Positions 9,207 through 18,972 are shown, counted from the stretch's first letter. The stretch: 64,000 bases of DNA from Flavobacterium frigidimaris (GCA_900129595.1 FQWG01000010.1:1-64000); one strand, 5' to 3'. Numbers and translations: made by a program. The notes: generated by a model from the letters alone, not told the origin.

Positions 9207-10541
9207 TTATAGATTGTGTACCGCTTGCTTAAATTGCTTTCCTCTGTCTTCGTAGTTTTCGAATAAATCGAAACTGGCGCAGGCCGGAGACAACAAAACT
9301 GCATCCCCTTTTTCTGTTAAACGCTGTGCTGTTTTTACAGCATCACTCATATTATTTACTTCGACCATCATATCAACCACATTTCCAAAAGCGTTAATAA
9401 TTTTGTGATTATCAACTCCAAGGCAAATAATTGCTTTTACTTTTTCACGAACTAACGACATCAATTCGTTATAATCGTTTCCTTTATCAACTCCACCCAC
9501 AATCCATACAGTCGGCACATTCATACTGTCTAAAGCAAAGAAAGTAGCATTTACATTTGTTGCTTTTGAATCGTTGATATATTGCACATTCTGAATTTTT
9601 AATACTTTTTCTAAGCGGTGTTCAACACCTTGAAAATTAGATAAACTTTCGCGAATTGTTGCATTTCTAATTTGCATCAATTTTGCTACAGAGCTTGCTG
9701 CCATTGCGTTTTTCATGTTATGTTTTCCTTCTAACGCAATGTGTTCTGTTTCCATTGTAAACTCTTCTTGGTTGATCTTTATTTCCATTTTGTTGTTATT
9801 TATAGAAGCTCCTTCATCAAATTGTTTTATCAATGAAAAAGGAATTAATTTTGCTTTTGTTGTGTTATTTTTTAACCATTCTGTAATTGCCTCATCATCT
9901 GCGTCGTAAATAAGATAATCACTTTCGGTCTGATTCATTGTTATTCGAAACTTTGAATCGATGTACTTGTGATATTTATATTCGTATCGGTCTAAATGAT
10001 CCGGACTAATATTTGTAATAATGGCAATATCCGGCCTGTAATCTATAATCCCGTCGAGCTGAAAACTGCTTAATTCAAGCACATAGGCATCGAATTTATT
10101 TTCGGCTACCTGCCAGGCAAAACTCTTTCCGATGTTTCCGCCTAAACCAACATTTAATCCTGCTGATTTCAACAAATGATGCGTTAACATTGTTGTGGTC
10201 GTTTTACCGTTACTCCCGGTAATCCCTATTGTCAAAGCTTCTGTAAAAGGCTTGGCAAACTCGATTTCTGAAATCACTTTGATTCCGGCAGCGATTAGCT
10301 TTTGTACTATGGGAGATTTCTCAGGAATTCCGGGACTTTTCATTACCACGTCGGCATTTAAAATCAGGTCTTCAGTATGTTTTTCTTCTTCCCAAGCAAT
10401 TTTATTAATGATAAGAACTTCTTTATAGCTCTCTTTGATTTTTCCGAAATCAGATACAAAAACATCGTATCCTTGCTTCTTTCCAAGAATCGCGGTACCA
10501 ACACCACTTTCTCCTCCGCCAAGTACTACCAATCTCTTCAT
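9207..10541 (-). CDS. murD: UDP-N-acetylmuramoyl-L-alanine-D-glutamate ligase MurD
   Basis: Cytoplasmic Mur ligase adding D-Glu to UDP-MurNAc-L-Ala. The N-terminal VLGGGESGVGTA (about 5-16) is the nucleotide-sugar domain, GITGSNGKTTTT (about 108-119) is the ATP loop, EHRLEKV lies in the C-terminal third, and NDSKATN fits the MurD catalytic region. The length of 444 is typical. Its start codon abuts the mraY stop with no gap, so the two are very likely co-transcribed. Confidence 0.98.
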   Translation of the reverse strand: MKRLVVLGGGESGVGTAILGKKQGYDVFVSDFGKIKESYKEVLIINKIAWEEEKHTEDLILNADVVMKSPGIPEKSPIVQKLIAAGIKVISEIEFAKPFTEALTIGITGSNGKTTTTMLTHHLLKSAGLNVGLGGNIGKSFAWQVAENKFDAYVLELSSFQLDGIIDYRPDIAIITNISPDHLDRYEYKYHKYIDSKFRITMNQTESDYLIYDADDEAITEWLKNNTTKAKLIPFSLIKQFDEGASINNNKMEIKINQEEFTMETEHIALEGKHNMKNAMAASSVAKLMQIRNATIRESLSNFQGVEHRLEKVLKIQNVQYINDSKATNVNATFFALDSMNVPTVWIVGGVDKGNDYNELMSLVREKVKAIICLGVDNHKIINAFGNVVDMMVEVNNMSDAVKTAQRLTEKGDAVLLSPACASFDLFENYEDRGKQFKQAVHNL

Positions 10542-11774
10542 CTATCTAAGTTTTAAAGTAACAATTGATAATATGGCCAACATGATCGCAACAATCCAAA
10601 AACGGGTTACAATTTTACTCTCGTGATACCCTTTCTTTTGATAGTGATGGTGCAATGGCGACATCAGAAAAATTCTTCGGCCTTCACCAAAACGCTTTTT
10701 TGTGTATTTAAAATAACTCACCTGCAAAACCACTGAGAAATTCTCAACCAAAAAGATTCCACACAATAACGGAATCAATAATTCTTTACGAACGGCAATT
10801 GCTAAAACTGCTATGATTCCACCAATAGTCAAACTTCCTGTATCTCCCATAAAAACTGATGCGGGATACGAATTGTACCAAAGAAAACCAATTAGCGCCC
10901 CCACAAATGCAGATATAAAAACGGTCATCTCCCCAGAATTAGGGATGTACATAATATTGAGATAGTTTGAGAAAATGATATTTCCCGAAACAAACGTAAA
11001 TATACCGAGCGCCAATACCGAAACTGCAGAAGTTCCTGCAGCGAGCCCGTCAATTCCATCCGTTAAATTAGCTCCGTTTGAAACCGCCGTAATGATAAAA
11101 ATCACAACCGGAATAAAAATCAACCACGCCCATTTTTCATATCCTTCACCTGTCCATGCCAATAATTCAGCATAATCAAATTCGTTGTTTTTTACAAAAG
11201 GAATTGTCGTTGCTGTAGATTTCTCTTCAATTGGTGCAGGCAAAACAACAGCTGTATTGGTTGCAGTTCTAAAAACATCTGTTCTTCCGGTATCTGTTCT
11301 TACTGTTACCGCAGGATTAAAATAAAGAACAGCTCCCACAATAATTCCTAAACCAACCTGACCAATAACTTTAAAAATTCCTTTAAGCCCTTGTTTATCT
11401 TTCTTGAATATTTTGATATAGTCGTCTACAAAACCAATTGTTCCCATCCAAAGAGTCGTTACAATAAGTAATACTATATAAATATTATGCAAACGGGCAA
11501 ATAACAAAACCGGTACCAGTGTCGCAAAAATGATAATCAGTCCTCCCATTGTTGGAGTTCCCGCTTTTTCATTTTGACCAGCCAGACCTAACTCACGAAC
11601 GGTTTCACCAACTTGTTGTTTACGCAAAAAGTTTATAATTCTTTTTCCGTAAATCGTTGACAAAAGCAATGAGAGCATCAATGCCAAAGCCGATCTAAAG
11701 GTAATGTACTGGAAAACTCCTGTTCCCGGCACATCTAGTGTCTTGTCTAAATATTCAAATAAATAGTATAACAT
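10542..11774 (-). CDS. mraY: Phospho-MurNAc-pentapeptide translocase MraY
   Basis: Integral membrane enzyme that transfers phospho-MurNAc-pentapeptide to undecaprenyl phosphate, making lipid I. The catalytic motifs are the [14 protein letters not shown] loop (about 118-131), [12 protein letters not shown] (about 235-246) and HHHYQKKG near the C terminus. At 410 residues it is about 50 longer than E. coli MraY. The extra sequence is a hydrophilic insertion around residues 155-205, a pattern usual in Bacteroidota. Confidence 0.98.
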   Translation of the reverse strand: MLYYLFEYLDKTLDVPGTGVFQYITFRSALALMLSLLLSTIYGKRIINFLRKQQVGETVRELGLAGQNEKAGTPTMGGLIIIFATLVPVLLFARLHNIYIVLLIVTTLWMGTIGFVDDYIKIFKKDKQGLKGIFKVIGQVGLGIIVGAVLYFNPAVTVRTDTGRTDVFRTATNTAVVLPAPIEEKSTATTIPFVKNNEFDYAELLAWTGEGYEKWAWLIFIPVVIFIITAVSNGANLTDGIDGLAAGTSAVSVLALGIFTFVSGNIIFSNYLNIMYIPNSGEMTVFISAFVGALIGFLWYNSYPASVFMGDTGSLTIGGIIAVLAIAVRKELLIPLLCGIFLVENFSVVLQVSYFKYTKKRFGEGRRIFLMSPLHHHYQKKGYHESKIVTRFWIVAIMLAILSIVTLKLR

Positions 11775-11876
11775 ATATCTTGGTTTATCTGGTTAATCGT
11801 TAATTTGTTTATTCGCAAGTTTTTGATTTAATCACTATTCTACTGGACGAATAATTAATTAACCGATTAAACTTTT

Positions 11877-13340
11877 TTACTTTCCTAATTGTTCTAAAAT
11901 TTCTTTTACAGTCTCCATATCATCAAAATGATGGCGAACACCATTTATTTCCTGATACGTTTCATGACCTTTACCGGCAATTAAAATGATATCATTTGGC
12001 TCTGCCATCTGACAAGCTGTTTTAATCGCTTGCTTTCTATCGGTAATTCTCAATAGTTTTTTATAATTATGTGCTTCAACCCCTTTTTCCATTTCATCCA
12101 AAATCACTTCAGGATCTTCATTTCTTGGATTATCAGAAGTTAAAATTGCCTTATCACTAAGATCAGCTGCAATTTTAGCCATAATAGGTCTTTTCGTTTT
12201 ATCCCTGTTTCCACCGCAACCTACAACTGTAATTAGCTGTTCATTCTTGGTACGGATATCCGCTATTGTTTTCAAAACATTATCCAGAGCATCCGGAGTG
12301 TGTGCATAATCTACAATCGCTGTAATATTCCCGGCCGAAACAATGTATTGAAAACGTCCTGAAACACTTTCTAAATCAGACAATAATCGCAATGCCTCAA
12401 GACTATCCATGCCCAGCTCTACTGCAGTTCCGTAAATTGCCAAAACATTATAAGCGTTAAAAGTTCCGATCAGTTTTACCCAAACTTCATTATCATTTAC
12501 CTTTAACAATAATCCTGACAATTGACTTTCTAATATTGTGGCTTTAAAATCAGCATATGATTTTAAGGCATACGTAAATTTTCTGGCCACTGTATTCTGC
12601 AACATCACCGGTCCGTTTTTATCATCTATATTTGATAAAGCGAAAGCTGTTTTGGGCAATGAATCAAAAAACGACTTTTTTACATCTCTGTATTCAGCAA
12701 AAGTTGGATGATAATCTAAATGATCGTGTGAAAGATTCGTAAAAACCCCTCCCACAAAATGCAGTGCTTCTGTACGTTTTTGATGAATTCCGTGAGAACT
12801 CACTTCCATAAAACAATGCGTAACACCCGCTTCAATCATTTCATTCAAATAGTGATTGATGGTAATAGAATCCGGAGTGGTGTGCGTTGCTTTATATTCG
12901 GTTTCATCCACCATTATTTTTACAGTTGATAATAAACCAACTTTAAATCCTGCTTTTTGAAACAACTGAAACAATAACGAAGCAATTGTTGTTTTTCCGT
13001 TTGTACCTGTAACGCCAACTAATTTTAATTTTTCAGAAGGATTTTCAAAATAATTAGCCGCCATAAAAGCCAATGCGGTATTGGTATCTTTTACTTTAAT
13101 ATAAGTAACTCCTTTTTCAACATGTTCCGGCAATACATCACAAATAACAGCAACAGCTCCTAATTGAATTGCTTTTTCTATATAATCATGACCATCAGAA
13201 AGTGATCCGCGAATGGCTACAAAAACATCATTCGCTTCAATTTTTCTTGAATCAAAATCAATTTTATGTATGTCAATTTCTGTCGAACCCGTTACAGATT
13301 CAATAGCTACTTTATATAATATGTCTTTCAGTATTTTCAC
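11877..13340 (-). CDS. murE: UDP-MurNAc-tripeptide synthetase MurE (meso-DAP type)
   Basis: Cytoplasmic ligase adding the third stem-peptide residue. The ATP loop GVTGTNGKTT is near residues 108-117. The substrate motif DNPRNEDP (about 400-407) is the DNPR form that in known MurE enzymes selects meso-diaminopimelate over lysine, so the peptidoglycan is predicted to be of the DAP type. The start codon is GTG (13338-13340), and GTGA overlaps the ftsI stop by 4 bp, a typical coupling signal. The 102-nt gap to mraY is AT-rich without a clear hairpin. Confidence 0.97.
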   Translation of the reverse strand: MKILKDILYKVAIESVTGSTEIDIHKIDFDSRKIEANDVFVAIRGSLSDGHDYIEKAIQLGAVAVICDVLPEHVEKGVTYIKVKDTNTALAFMAANYFENPSEKLKLVGVTGTNGKTTIASLLFQLFQKAGFKVGLLSTVKIMVDETEYKATHTTPDSITINHYLNEMIEAGVTHCFMEVSSHGIHQKRTEALHFVGGVFTNLSHDHLDYHPTFAEYRDVKKSFFDSLPKTAFALSNIDDKNGPVMLQNTVARKFTYALKSYADFKATILESQLSGLLLKVNDNEVWVKLIGTFNAYNVLAIYGTAVELGMDSLEALRLLSDLESVSGRFQYIVSAGNITAIVDYAHTPDALDNVLKTIADIRTKNEQLITVVGCGGNRDKTKRPIMAKIAADLSDKAILTSDNPRNEDPEVILDEMEKGVEAHNYKKLLRITDRKQAIKTACQMAEPNDIILIAGKGHETYQEINGVRHHFDDMETVKEILEQLGK

Positions 13341-15349
13341 GATAATTCTAATACTATTGTTGTGTTTTTACTAATATTTTCTCCAGCCTGTAAAGACTGT
13401 TTTTTTACTTTTCCTACTCCATTTACCTTAACTTTCAAACCTAAATTTTCCAGTAAAGCAATAGCATCCATCCCCGGCATTCCTTTTAAATCCGGAACCT
13501 GATTTGATTTTTTATTGGCTTCTACAGCATAATATTTATCATAACTTGAATCCTGCTTTGGAACTCTTGAATCCAGTTTTTTAATTTTATTTGTCGAAGG
13601 TGCATCGGTAAATATTTTTTGGGCGATTCTCTTAAAAACCGGTCCGGCAACATCTGCTCCGTAATAATTATTTTTTGATGTATTTGGTTTATGAACCACT
13701 ACAATACAAGAATACTTAGGATGGTCTGCCGGAAAATAACCAACAAAAGAAGACGCATAATACAATCCCGATTTTCCTTCTTTACCGCCATAATTTACCT
13801 GTGCAGTTCCTGTTTTACCTGCCATCGAAAAATCCTTCGAATACAACTTAGAACCTGTTCCTTTTTTAACCACATTAAGCAATACTGCTCTTACTTTTTT
13901 GATGGTTTCCGGCGAACACACTTTTGGATTAATTACTTCAACATCAAATTTCTTGATGGTTTTGTTCCATTCTTTAATTTCTGAAACAAATTGAGGTTTT
14001 ACCATTACTCCATTATTAGCAATTGAGTTATACAATGCCAGCGTTTGCATTGGCGTAACCGAAACTCCGTAACCAAATGCCATCCATGGCAATGAAACTC
14101 CTGACCAATGTTTGTCACCAGGCTGTGGTATATAAGGCCTTCCTTCTCCTTGAAAATGCAATCCCAGCGTTTTGTTTAATCCATAACTATTAATATGGTT
14201 CACAAATTTTGATGGGTTGCTTTTATAATTATCATAAACCGCCTGAACCATTACTGTATTAGACGAAAGTTCGAAACCACGTGCTAACGAAATTTTTCCG
14301 TAACCTCCCCTATGCGAATCACGAACGGCACGACCATAATATCTTACTTCTCCGCCACGACTGTCAAAAACAGTACTGGTATCTGCAACTTTATCCTCTA
14401 AAATTGCCATTAAATCGACTAACTTAAAAGTAGATCCCGGCTCATGAGATTCTGCTACAGCATAATTGGTAGTTTCATAATACGACCCGTCTTCTGCTCT
14501 TCCTAAATTCGAAATTGCTTTTACGTGTCCTGTTTCTGTCTCCATCACTACCACACAACCGTGATCAGCTTCGTATTCTTCTAACTGTTTCAACAAGGCA
14601 TGATGAGCAATATCCTGAATAAAAACATCGATTGTCGAGATTACATCAAAACCATCCTGAGGATCTACTTCATTGACATCGCGAATTGGCTTCCATTGTC
14701 CTTTGGCAATTTTTTGTTTTAAAATCTTACCGTCTTTTCCGTTTAAATAACTTTTAAAAGCCCACTCGATTCCTTTTCCTACCTCTACTCCTGTTGCCGG
14801 ATCAATACGATCGTAACCAATTGTTCTTTCGGCAATTTTTCCGATCGGATGTTTTCTGACTGTTTCCTGTTCGATTATAATTCCGCCTTTAAAAGCGCCT
14901 AAATTGAATAATGGAAATCCTTTTATTTTTACATATTCGGTATAACTCAAATTACGTGCGATCAGATAATACCTGTTTTTATTGGCTCTTGCTTTTCTTA
15001 ATTCTTTTTCGAAATAGCTTCCCGATTTATCCAAAACTGTCGCCAGAGAATCTGATAATGCTTTTACATGTTTTTCAAACGTTTCTGTTTTTGGCGCTTT
15101 AGCATCAAATCGAATCTCATAATTAGGGATTGATGTTGCTAATAAACTCCCGTCAGCAGAATAGATGTTTCCTTTGTTAGCCGGAATTACGAAATTTCTA
15201 ACGGTACGCTGTTTGGCCAGTTTTCTATAATAATCCCCTTCAACCCATTGAATATTGGTTAACTTAACAACAATAGCAATTGCCATCACAAAGATGAAAA
15301 CTGCTACGAGGTAAATTCTGTAGGATATATTTTTATCGTCTACTGCCAT
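13337..15349 (-). CDS. ftsI: Septal peptidoglycan transpeptidase FtsI (PBP3-like) with PASTA domain
   Basis: A single-pass membrane penicillin-binding protein that cross-links septal peptidoglycan. It has a transmembrane segment near residues 12-30, an N-terminal PBP dimerisation domain, then the transpeptidase domain with S306-TFK, the SSN motif (FELSSN) and KTGTAQ. A single C-terminal PASTA domain (about 610-670, from QVPDLKGMPG) makes the protein SpoVD-like; E. coli FtsI lacks it. The length of 670 fits this subtype. It overlaps the ftsL-like gene by 10 bp and murE by 4 bp. Confidence 0.96.
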   Translation of the reverse strand: MAVDDKNISYRIYLVAVFIFVMAIAIVVKLTNIQWVEGDYYRKLAKQRTVRNFVIPANKGNIYSADGSLLATSIPNYEIRFDAKAPKTETFEKHVKALSDSLATVLDKSGSYFEKELRKARANKNRYYLIARNLSYTEYVKIKGFPLFNLGAFKGGIIIEQETVRKHPIGKIAERTIGYDRIDPATGVEVGKGIEWAFKSYLNGKDGKILKQKIAKGQWKPIRDVNEVDPQDGFDVISTIDVFIQDIAHHALLKQLEEYEADHGCVVVMETETGHVKAISNLGRAEDGSYYETTNYAVAESHEPGSTFKLVDLMAILEDKVADTSTVFDSRGGEVRYYGRAVRDSHRGGYGKISLARGFELSSNTVMVQAVYDNYKSNPSKFVNHINSYGLNKTLGLHFQGEGRPYIPQPGDKHWSGVSLPWMAFGYGVSVTPMQTLALYNSIANNGVMVKPQFVSEIKEWNKTIKKFDVEVINPKVCSPETIKKVRAVLLNVVKKGTGSKLYSKDFSMAGKTGTAQVNYGGKEGKSGLYYASSFVGYFPADHPKYSCIVVVHKPNTSKNNYYGADVAGPVFKRIAQKIFTDAPSTNKIKKLDSRVPKQDSSYDKYYAVEANKKSNQVPDLKGMPGMDAIALLENLGLKVKVNGVGKVKKQSLQAGENISKNTTIVLELS

Positions 15350-15687
15350 ATTCTTTTAAAGAAACTTTTTTCTTCTTCTTTTTTTACTTCTATCTTAACC
15401 GGAGGAACCGTAGAGGGAAAAATTTGCTTTTCGAGCATTTTATCCGATATGGTTGATTCCATCTTCAACTTCATTAATTCTGAACGGCGATCTACAAATT
15501 CAGATCGCAATTCTTTTACTTCATTATTCAGCTTTGCTATTTCAAAAACCTTTTGTTCGTATCGTTGCGTATTGGCAATCATCAAAATCGCTAACAGGAT
15601 TATAAAAACAATGAAGCGCCAGTTTTTTACCGCGTCATCGTTCAAAAGAAATCTTGCTTTTAATATGCCAAATACTCCACCTTTCAT
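15340..15687 (-). CDS. ftsL: FtsL-like divisome protein
   Basis: A 115-residue protein with a short cytoplasmic N terminus, one transmembrane helix near 25-40 (FIVFIILLAILMIANT), then a heptad-rich coiled coil (about 45-85). That is the architecture of FtsL, which forms a complex with FtsQ and FtsB and activates FtsWI. Family sequence identity is very low, so the call rests on topology and position between rsmH and ftsI. The tail is rich in Lys and Glu. Confidence 0.8.
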   Translation of the reverse strand: MKGGVFGILKARFLLNDDAVKNWRFIVFIILLAILMIANTQRYEQKVFEIAKLNNEVKELRSEFVDRRSELMKLKMESTISDKMLEKQIFPSTVPPVKIEVKKEEEKSFFKRIWQ

Positions 15688-15703
15688 TTTCTACCTATAT
15701 ATA

Positions 15704-16612
15704 TTATATCTTCTCAGCGATTCTCAATTTTGCACTTCTTGCTCTATTGTTGATTTTGATCTCAGCATCGTCCGGAACAATCAACTTTCCAATCGTTTTA
15801 TAAGGAACAGAAAAGTTTCCGAAGAAATCACGTTCCGGTTCGCCTTCAAACATTCCGTTCTTAATAAACCTTTTCACTAATCTATCCTCTAATGAGTGAT
15901 AGGATATTACTGAAAATCTTCCGCCCGGATTCAAAATTTCTAAAGACTGTTCTATAAATTCTTTTAAGACATCCATTTCCTGATTTACCTCAATTCGAAT
16001 CGCCTGATAAATCTGAGCCAATATTTTATTTCGAACTCTTTCCGGTAAATATTTTGCCAGAACATCTTTTAATTCATCCGTAGTCTTAATAGGGTAATGT
16101 TCTCTGGCCTCTACAATTGTTCTTGCTAAAACCGGCGCATTCTTCAACTCCCCATAATCAAAAAAAACACGACGTAAATCCTGTTCTTCATATTCGTTAA
16201 CCACACGATAAGCACTTAAATCATTTTTCTGACTCATCCGCATATCGAGTTCGGCATCAAATCTTGTCGAGAAACCTCTTTCCGGAACATCAAACTGATG
16301 CGATGAAACACCCAAATCAGCCAAAATCCCATCAACACTCTTAACACCATGAAAACGAAGAAATCTTTTTATAAATCTAAAGTTCTCATTAATTAAGGTA
16401 AACCGCTCATCCGGTAACGCATTTGCCAATGCATCTTCATCCTGATCAAAAGCAAATAATTTTCCGTTTGGCCCTAAGCGTTTCAAAATTTCTTTTGAAT
16501 GGCCTCCGCCACCAAACGTAACATCTACATATATGCCATCTGGTTTAATATTTAAACCATCAACTGTAGGGTGAAGCAAAACCGGATTATGATATTCCAT
16601 TGTCGTCGTCAT
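15704..16612 (-). CDS. rsmH: 16S rRNA (cytosine-1402-N4)-methyltransferase RsmH
   Basis: SAM-dependent methyltransferase (MraW family) that modifies C1402 in the ribosomal P site. The SAM loop is YVDVTFGGGGHSKEIL (about 28-43), LADLGVSSHQFD is near 96-107, and SYHSLEDRLVK near 240 is the family signature. The length of 302 is typical. Two starts are possible: 16612 (MTTTMEYHN, overlapping mraZ by 26 bp) or the inner ATG at 16600 (overlap 14 bp). Confidence 0.97.
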   Translation of the reverse strand: MTTTMEYHNPVLLHPTVDGLNIKPDGIYVDVTFGGGGHSKEILKRLGPNGKLFAFDQDEDALANALPDERFTLINENFRFIKRFLRFHGVKSVDGILADLGVSSHQFDVPERGFSTRFDAELDMRMSQKNDLSAYRVVNEYEEQDLRRVFFDYGELKNAPVLARTIVEAREHYPIKTTDELKDVLAKYLPERVRNKILAQIYQAIRIEVNQEMDVLKEFIEQSLEILNPGGRFSVISYHSLEDRLVKRFIKNGMFEGEPERDFFGNFSVPYKTIGKLIVPDDAEIKINNRARSAKLRIAEKI

Positions 16613-17060
16613 TAATATTTCCCATTACTTCTTCGGCTAAATCTGCAAAATCCATATCTTCGCCGCTTATTGATTTTTCATATAAATCTTTATCCCAAAT
16701 CTCTACTATATTAACCGCAGATGAAAAAACCACATCTTTAGAAATACTTGAAAAAGCTACCAGGTCCTTTGGAACCAATAACCTTCCCAATGCATCAATC
16801 TCTACCACTTTTACTCCGGCAGTAAATCTTCGAATGAAATCATTGTTCTTTTTTACAAAACGATTCAGCTTGTTGATTTTTTGCATCATCAAGTCCCATT
16901 CTTCCATTGGATACAATTCTAAACACGGCTGAAAAACAGAGCGCTTCAAAACGAATCCGTTCTGAAGAGAAGAAGCCAATTGCTTTTTCAGGGGTGCAGG
17001 CATCATTACCCTCCCTTTAGCATCGACTTTACACTCATATGTTCCAACAATTGTGTTCAA
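16587..17060 (-). CDS. mraZ: Transcriptional regulator MraZ
   Basis: A 157-residue protein with two SpoVT/AbrB-like halves. The first is GTYECKVDAKGRVMMPAPLK (about 6-25) and the second VVEIDALGRLLVPKDL (about 85-100). MraZ forms a ring-like oligomer that binds repeated short boxes ahead of its own operon and adjusts dcw expression. Consistent with this, five GTGGT boxes lie 46-102 nt upstream of the start. It is the first gene of the operon, and an acidic tail overlaps rsmH. Confidence 0.96.
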   Translation of the reverse strand: MNTIVGTYECKVDAKGRVMMPAPLKKQLASSLQNGFVLKRSVFQPCLELYPMEEWDLMMQKINKLNRFVKKNNDFIRRFTAGVKVVEIDALGRLLVPKDLVAFSSISKDVVFSSAVNIVEIWDKDLYEKSISGEDMDFADLAEEVMGNINDDDNGIS

Positions 17061-17086
17061 AGAATTTACATTAATATGTTACACAG

Positions 17087-17094
17087 CAAAAATA
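17087..17094 (-). promoter_or_regulatory. Candidate -7 element of the dcw operon
   Basis: The minus strand reads TATTTTTG, matching TAnnTTTG, 26 nt upstream of the mraZ start codon. I see no TTTG at the expected -33 position; that space is occupied by the GTGGT boxes. Activity therefore may depend on, or be blocked by, a protein bound there. Confidence 0.5.
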
Positions 17095-17105
17095 TAAAAA
17101 ATATT

Positions 17106-17162
17106 ACCACATTTTACCACTATATACCACTTTGTTAATAAGTTTAACCACTTTCTTACCAC
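17106..17162 (-). promoter_or_regulatory. MraZ-box array: five GTGGT repeats upstream of mraZ
   Basis: On the minus strand the pentamer GTGGT occurs at plus positions 17106-17110, 17116-17120, 17126-17130, 17147-17151 and 17158-17162. The three promoter-proximal copies have an exact 10-bp period and the distal pair is 11 bp apart. Direct repeats of a short G-rich box with a period of about one helical turn are the known form of MraZ-binding sites in other phyla. The rest of the 378-bp region 17061-17438 is AT-rich and includes the hydrolase promoter at 17404. Confidence 0.75.
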
Positions 17163-17403
17163 CATTCTTAATTCATAATCAATCAATACTTTAGATAATA
17201 TTTAACTCATCTTCAATTCTACTTCAGGATCAAAAAAAATACACATCAATTTTCTTAAAAAACTAAACATTATACTAATTTATTAACATTTAGAAAATAC
17301 GCACAAATCACCCATTAACACTGATTTTTAAACACTTACATATTCTACTAAAATTATCTAGTTAAAAAACGGTAGCAAAAAACCATTTTTATTTATTAAA
17401 CCC

Positions 17404-17411
17404 TATATTTG
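17404..17411 (+). promoter_or_regulatory. -7 promoter element of the hydrolase-engB unit
   Basis: TATATTTG is a perfect TAnnTTTG match, 27 nt upstream of the hydrolase ATG at 17439. No clear TTTG is seen near -33. Confidence 0.6.
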
Positions 17412-17438
17412 TCCCAATTGAAATTGGCATTAAATTAA

Positions 17439-18203
17439 ATGGACAAACACTACAAAAAAGAAGGCAAATACAGCTATTATGAAGCTGGAGAAGGAACTCC
17501 TATCGTTATTTTACATGGCTTAATGGGAGGCCTTAGTAACTTTGATGCTGTAGCAGAATATTTCCCAACGAAAGGATACAAAGTTGTTATCCCGGATTTG
17601 CCAATATACACCCAAAGTATTTTAAAAACCAATGTAAAAAGCTTCGCTAAATACGTAAAAGACTTTATTACTTTTAAAGGCTTTGACAAAGTTATTTTAT
17701 TAGGCAACTCATTAGGAGGACACATCGCTCTTTACCACACTAAGTTATACCCTGAAAAAGTAGCAGGATTAGTAATTACCGGAAGTTCAGGTCTTTACGA
17801 AAGCGCTATGGGAGACAGTTATCCAAAAAGAGGCGATTACGAATACATCAGAAAGAAAGCCGAAGATGTATTTTACGATCCTAAAATAGCAACTCCGGAA
17901 CTTATTGACGAGGTATATGCAACGGTTAACGATCGTATCAAACTGATCAAAACCCTGACAATTGCAAAAAGCGCCATTCGTCATAATATGGCTAAAGATT
18001 TACCTAAAATGACAGTTGAAACCTGTATTATCTGGGGTAAAAATGACGCTGTAACCCCACCCAATGTGGCCGAGGAATTCGATAAATTATTGCCTAATTC
18101 AACTTTGTATTGGATAGACAAATGTGGACACGCTGCTATGATGGAACATCCTCAGGAATTCAACACAATTCTTGAAGAATGGCTCGTTAAAAAGAATTTA
18201 TAG
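17439..18203 (+). CDS. Alpha/beta hydrolase
   Basis: A 254-residue protein with the alpha/beta-hydrolase fold. The oxyanion-hole motif is LHGLMGG (about 25-31), the nucleophile elbow GNSLGG carries Ser91, the acid is in WGKNDAVTPP (about 205-214), and the catalytic His lies in CGHAAMMEHP near 230-239. There is no signal peptide, so it should be cytoplasmic. The substrate cannot be told from sequence; esterase, lipase and C-C hydrolase relatives share this pattern. It lies 43 nt upstream of engB on the same strand and may be co-transcribed with it. Confidence 0.85.
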   Translation: MDKHYKKEGKYSYYEAGEGTPIVILHGLMGGLSNFDAVAEYFPTKGYKVVIPDLPIYTQSILKTNVKSFAKYVKDFITFKGFDKVILLGNSLGGHIALYHTKLYPEKVAGLVITGSSGLYESAMGDSYPKRGDYEYIRKKAEDVFYDPKIATPELIDEVYATVNDRIKLIKTLTIAKSAIRHNMAKDLPKMTVETCIIWGKNDAVTPPNVAEEFDKLLPNSTLYWIDKCGHAAMMEHPQEFNTILEEWLVKKNL

Positions 18204-18246
18204 CACCTAACTTTCGACTTTAAGGAGGTCTTAAACACAAAAAAAC

Positions 18247-18867
18247 ATGAAAATTAATACCGCCGAATTTATTATAAGCAATTCTGAAGTTTCAAAATGT
18301 CCACAGGATTTTTTGCCGGAATATGCTTTTATCGGAAGATCAAATGTAGGTAAGTCCTCTTTGATCAATATGCTTACCAATCATAAAAATTTAGCTAAAA
18401 CTTCAGGAAGACCCGGAAAAACTCAGTTAATTAATCACTTTAAGATTAATAATAATTGGTTTTTGGTCGATTTGCCCGGTTACGGATATGCTAAAGTATC
18501 CAAGAAAACAAAATCTGTCTTTCAGCAATTCATCACAGATTACTTCGAAACCAGAGAACAGTTAGTTTGTGCTTTTGTTTTGATTGATATTCGCCACGAA
18601 GCACAAGCCATAGACATTGAATTTATGTCATATATGGGAGAAAGCGAAATTCCGTTTTGCATCATTTTTACCAAAGCAGATAAAATCAGCAAAACAAAAA
18701 TTGATTCGCATATCGCAGCATACAAAAAACAAATGTTCGCCAATAACTGGGAAGAAATGCCTCATTACTTCGTGACTTCTGCTACAGAACAAACCGGAAA
18801 AGACGAAGTTTTAAGTTACATTGACGAAGTGAATCAGGAAGTATTTAAAAACAACTCGCAGTTTTAA
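18247..18867 (+). CDS. engB: Ribosome biogenesis GTPase EngB (YihA/YsxC)
   Basis: An essential-type small GTPase needed for large ribosomal subunit assembly. The GTPase motifs are G1 GRSNVGKSSL (about 31-40), G2 region GRPGKTQ (about 57-63), G3 DLPGYGYA (about 76-83), G4 TKAD (about 142-145) and G5 SAT near 178. The length of 206 is normal. A perfect AAGGAGGT (18222-18229) lies 17 nt before the ATG, too far for a normal ribosome-binding site. A strong hairpin terminator follows at 18929-18972. Confidence 0.96.
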   Translation: MKINTAEFIISNSEVSKCPQDFLPEYAFIGRSNVGKSSLINMLTNHKNLAKTSGRPGKTQLINHFKINNNWFLVDLPGYGYAKVSKKTKSVFQQFITDYFETREQLVCAFVLIDIRHEAQAIDIEFMSYMGESEIPFCIIFTKADKISKTKIDSHIAAYKKQMFANNWEEMPHYFVTSATEQTGKDEVLSYIDEVNQEVFKNNSQF

Positions 18868-18928
18868 AAAATAAAGTCCAAATTTAAAATTCCAAATTCC
18901 AAAAATGTAAAGGAAATTTAAAAAATAG

Positions 18929-18972
18929 AAAAATCCCAAATTCCAATTTTATAGCGGAATTTGGGATTTTTT
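18929..18972 (+). terminator. Terminator after engB (AAATTCCAA repeat family)
   Basis: A perfect 16-bp stem (18929-18944 with 18956-18971) whose core is AAATCCCAAATTCC, ending in T6. The preceding 60 bp carry more AAATTCCAAA words. Related hairpins occur at 19794-19837 and 45460-45520. Confidence 0.8.

Noticed and set aside
15449..15880. 143-residue plus-strand frame opposite ftsL and rsmH
   Set aside because: It spans two confirmed genes in the antisense direction and has no recognisable features.
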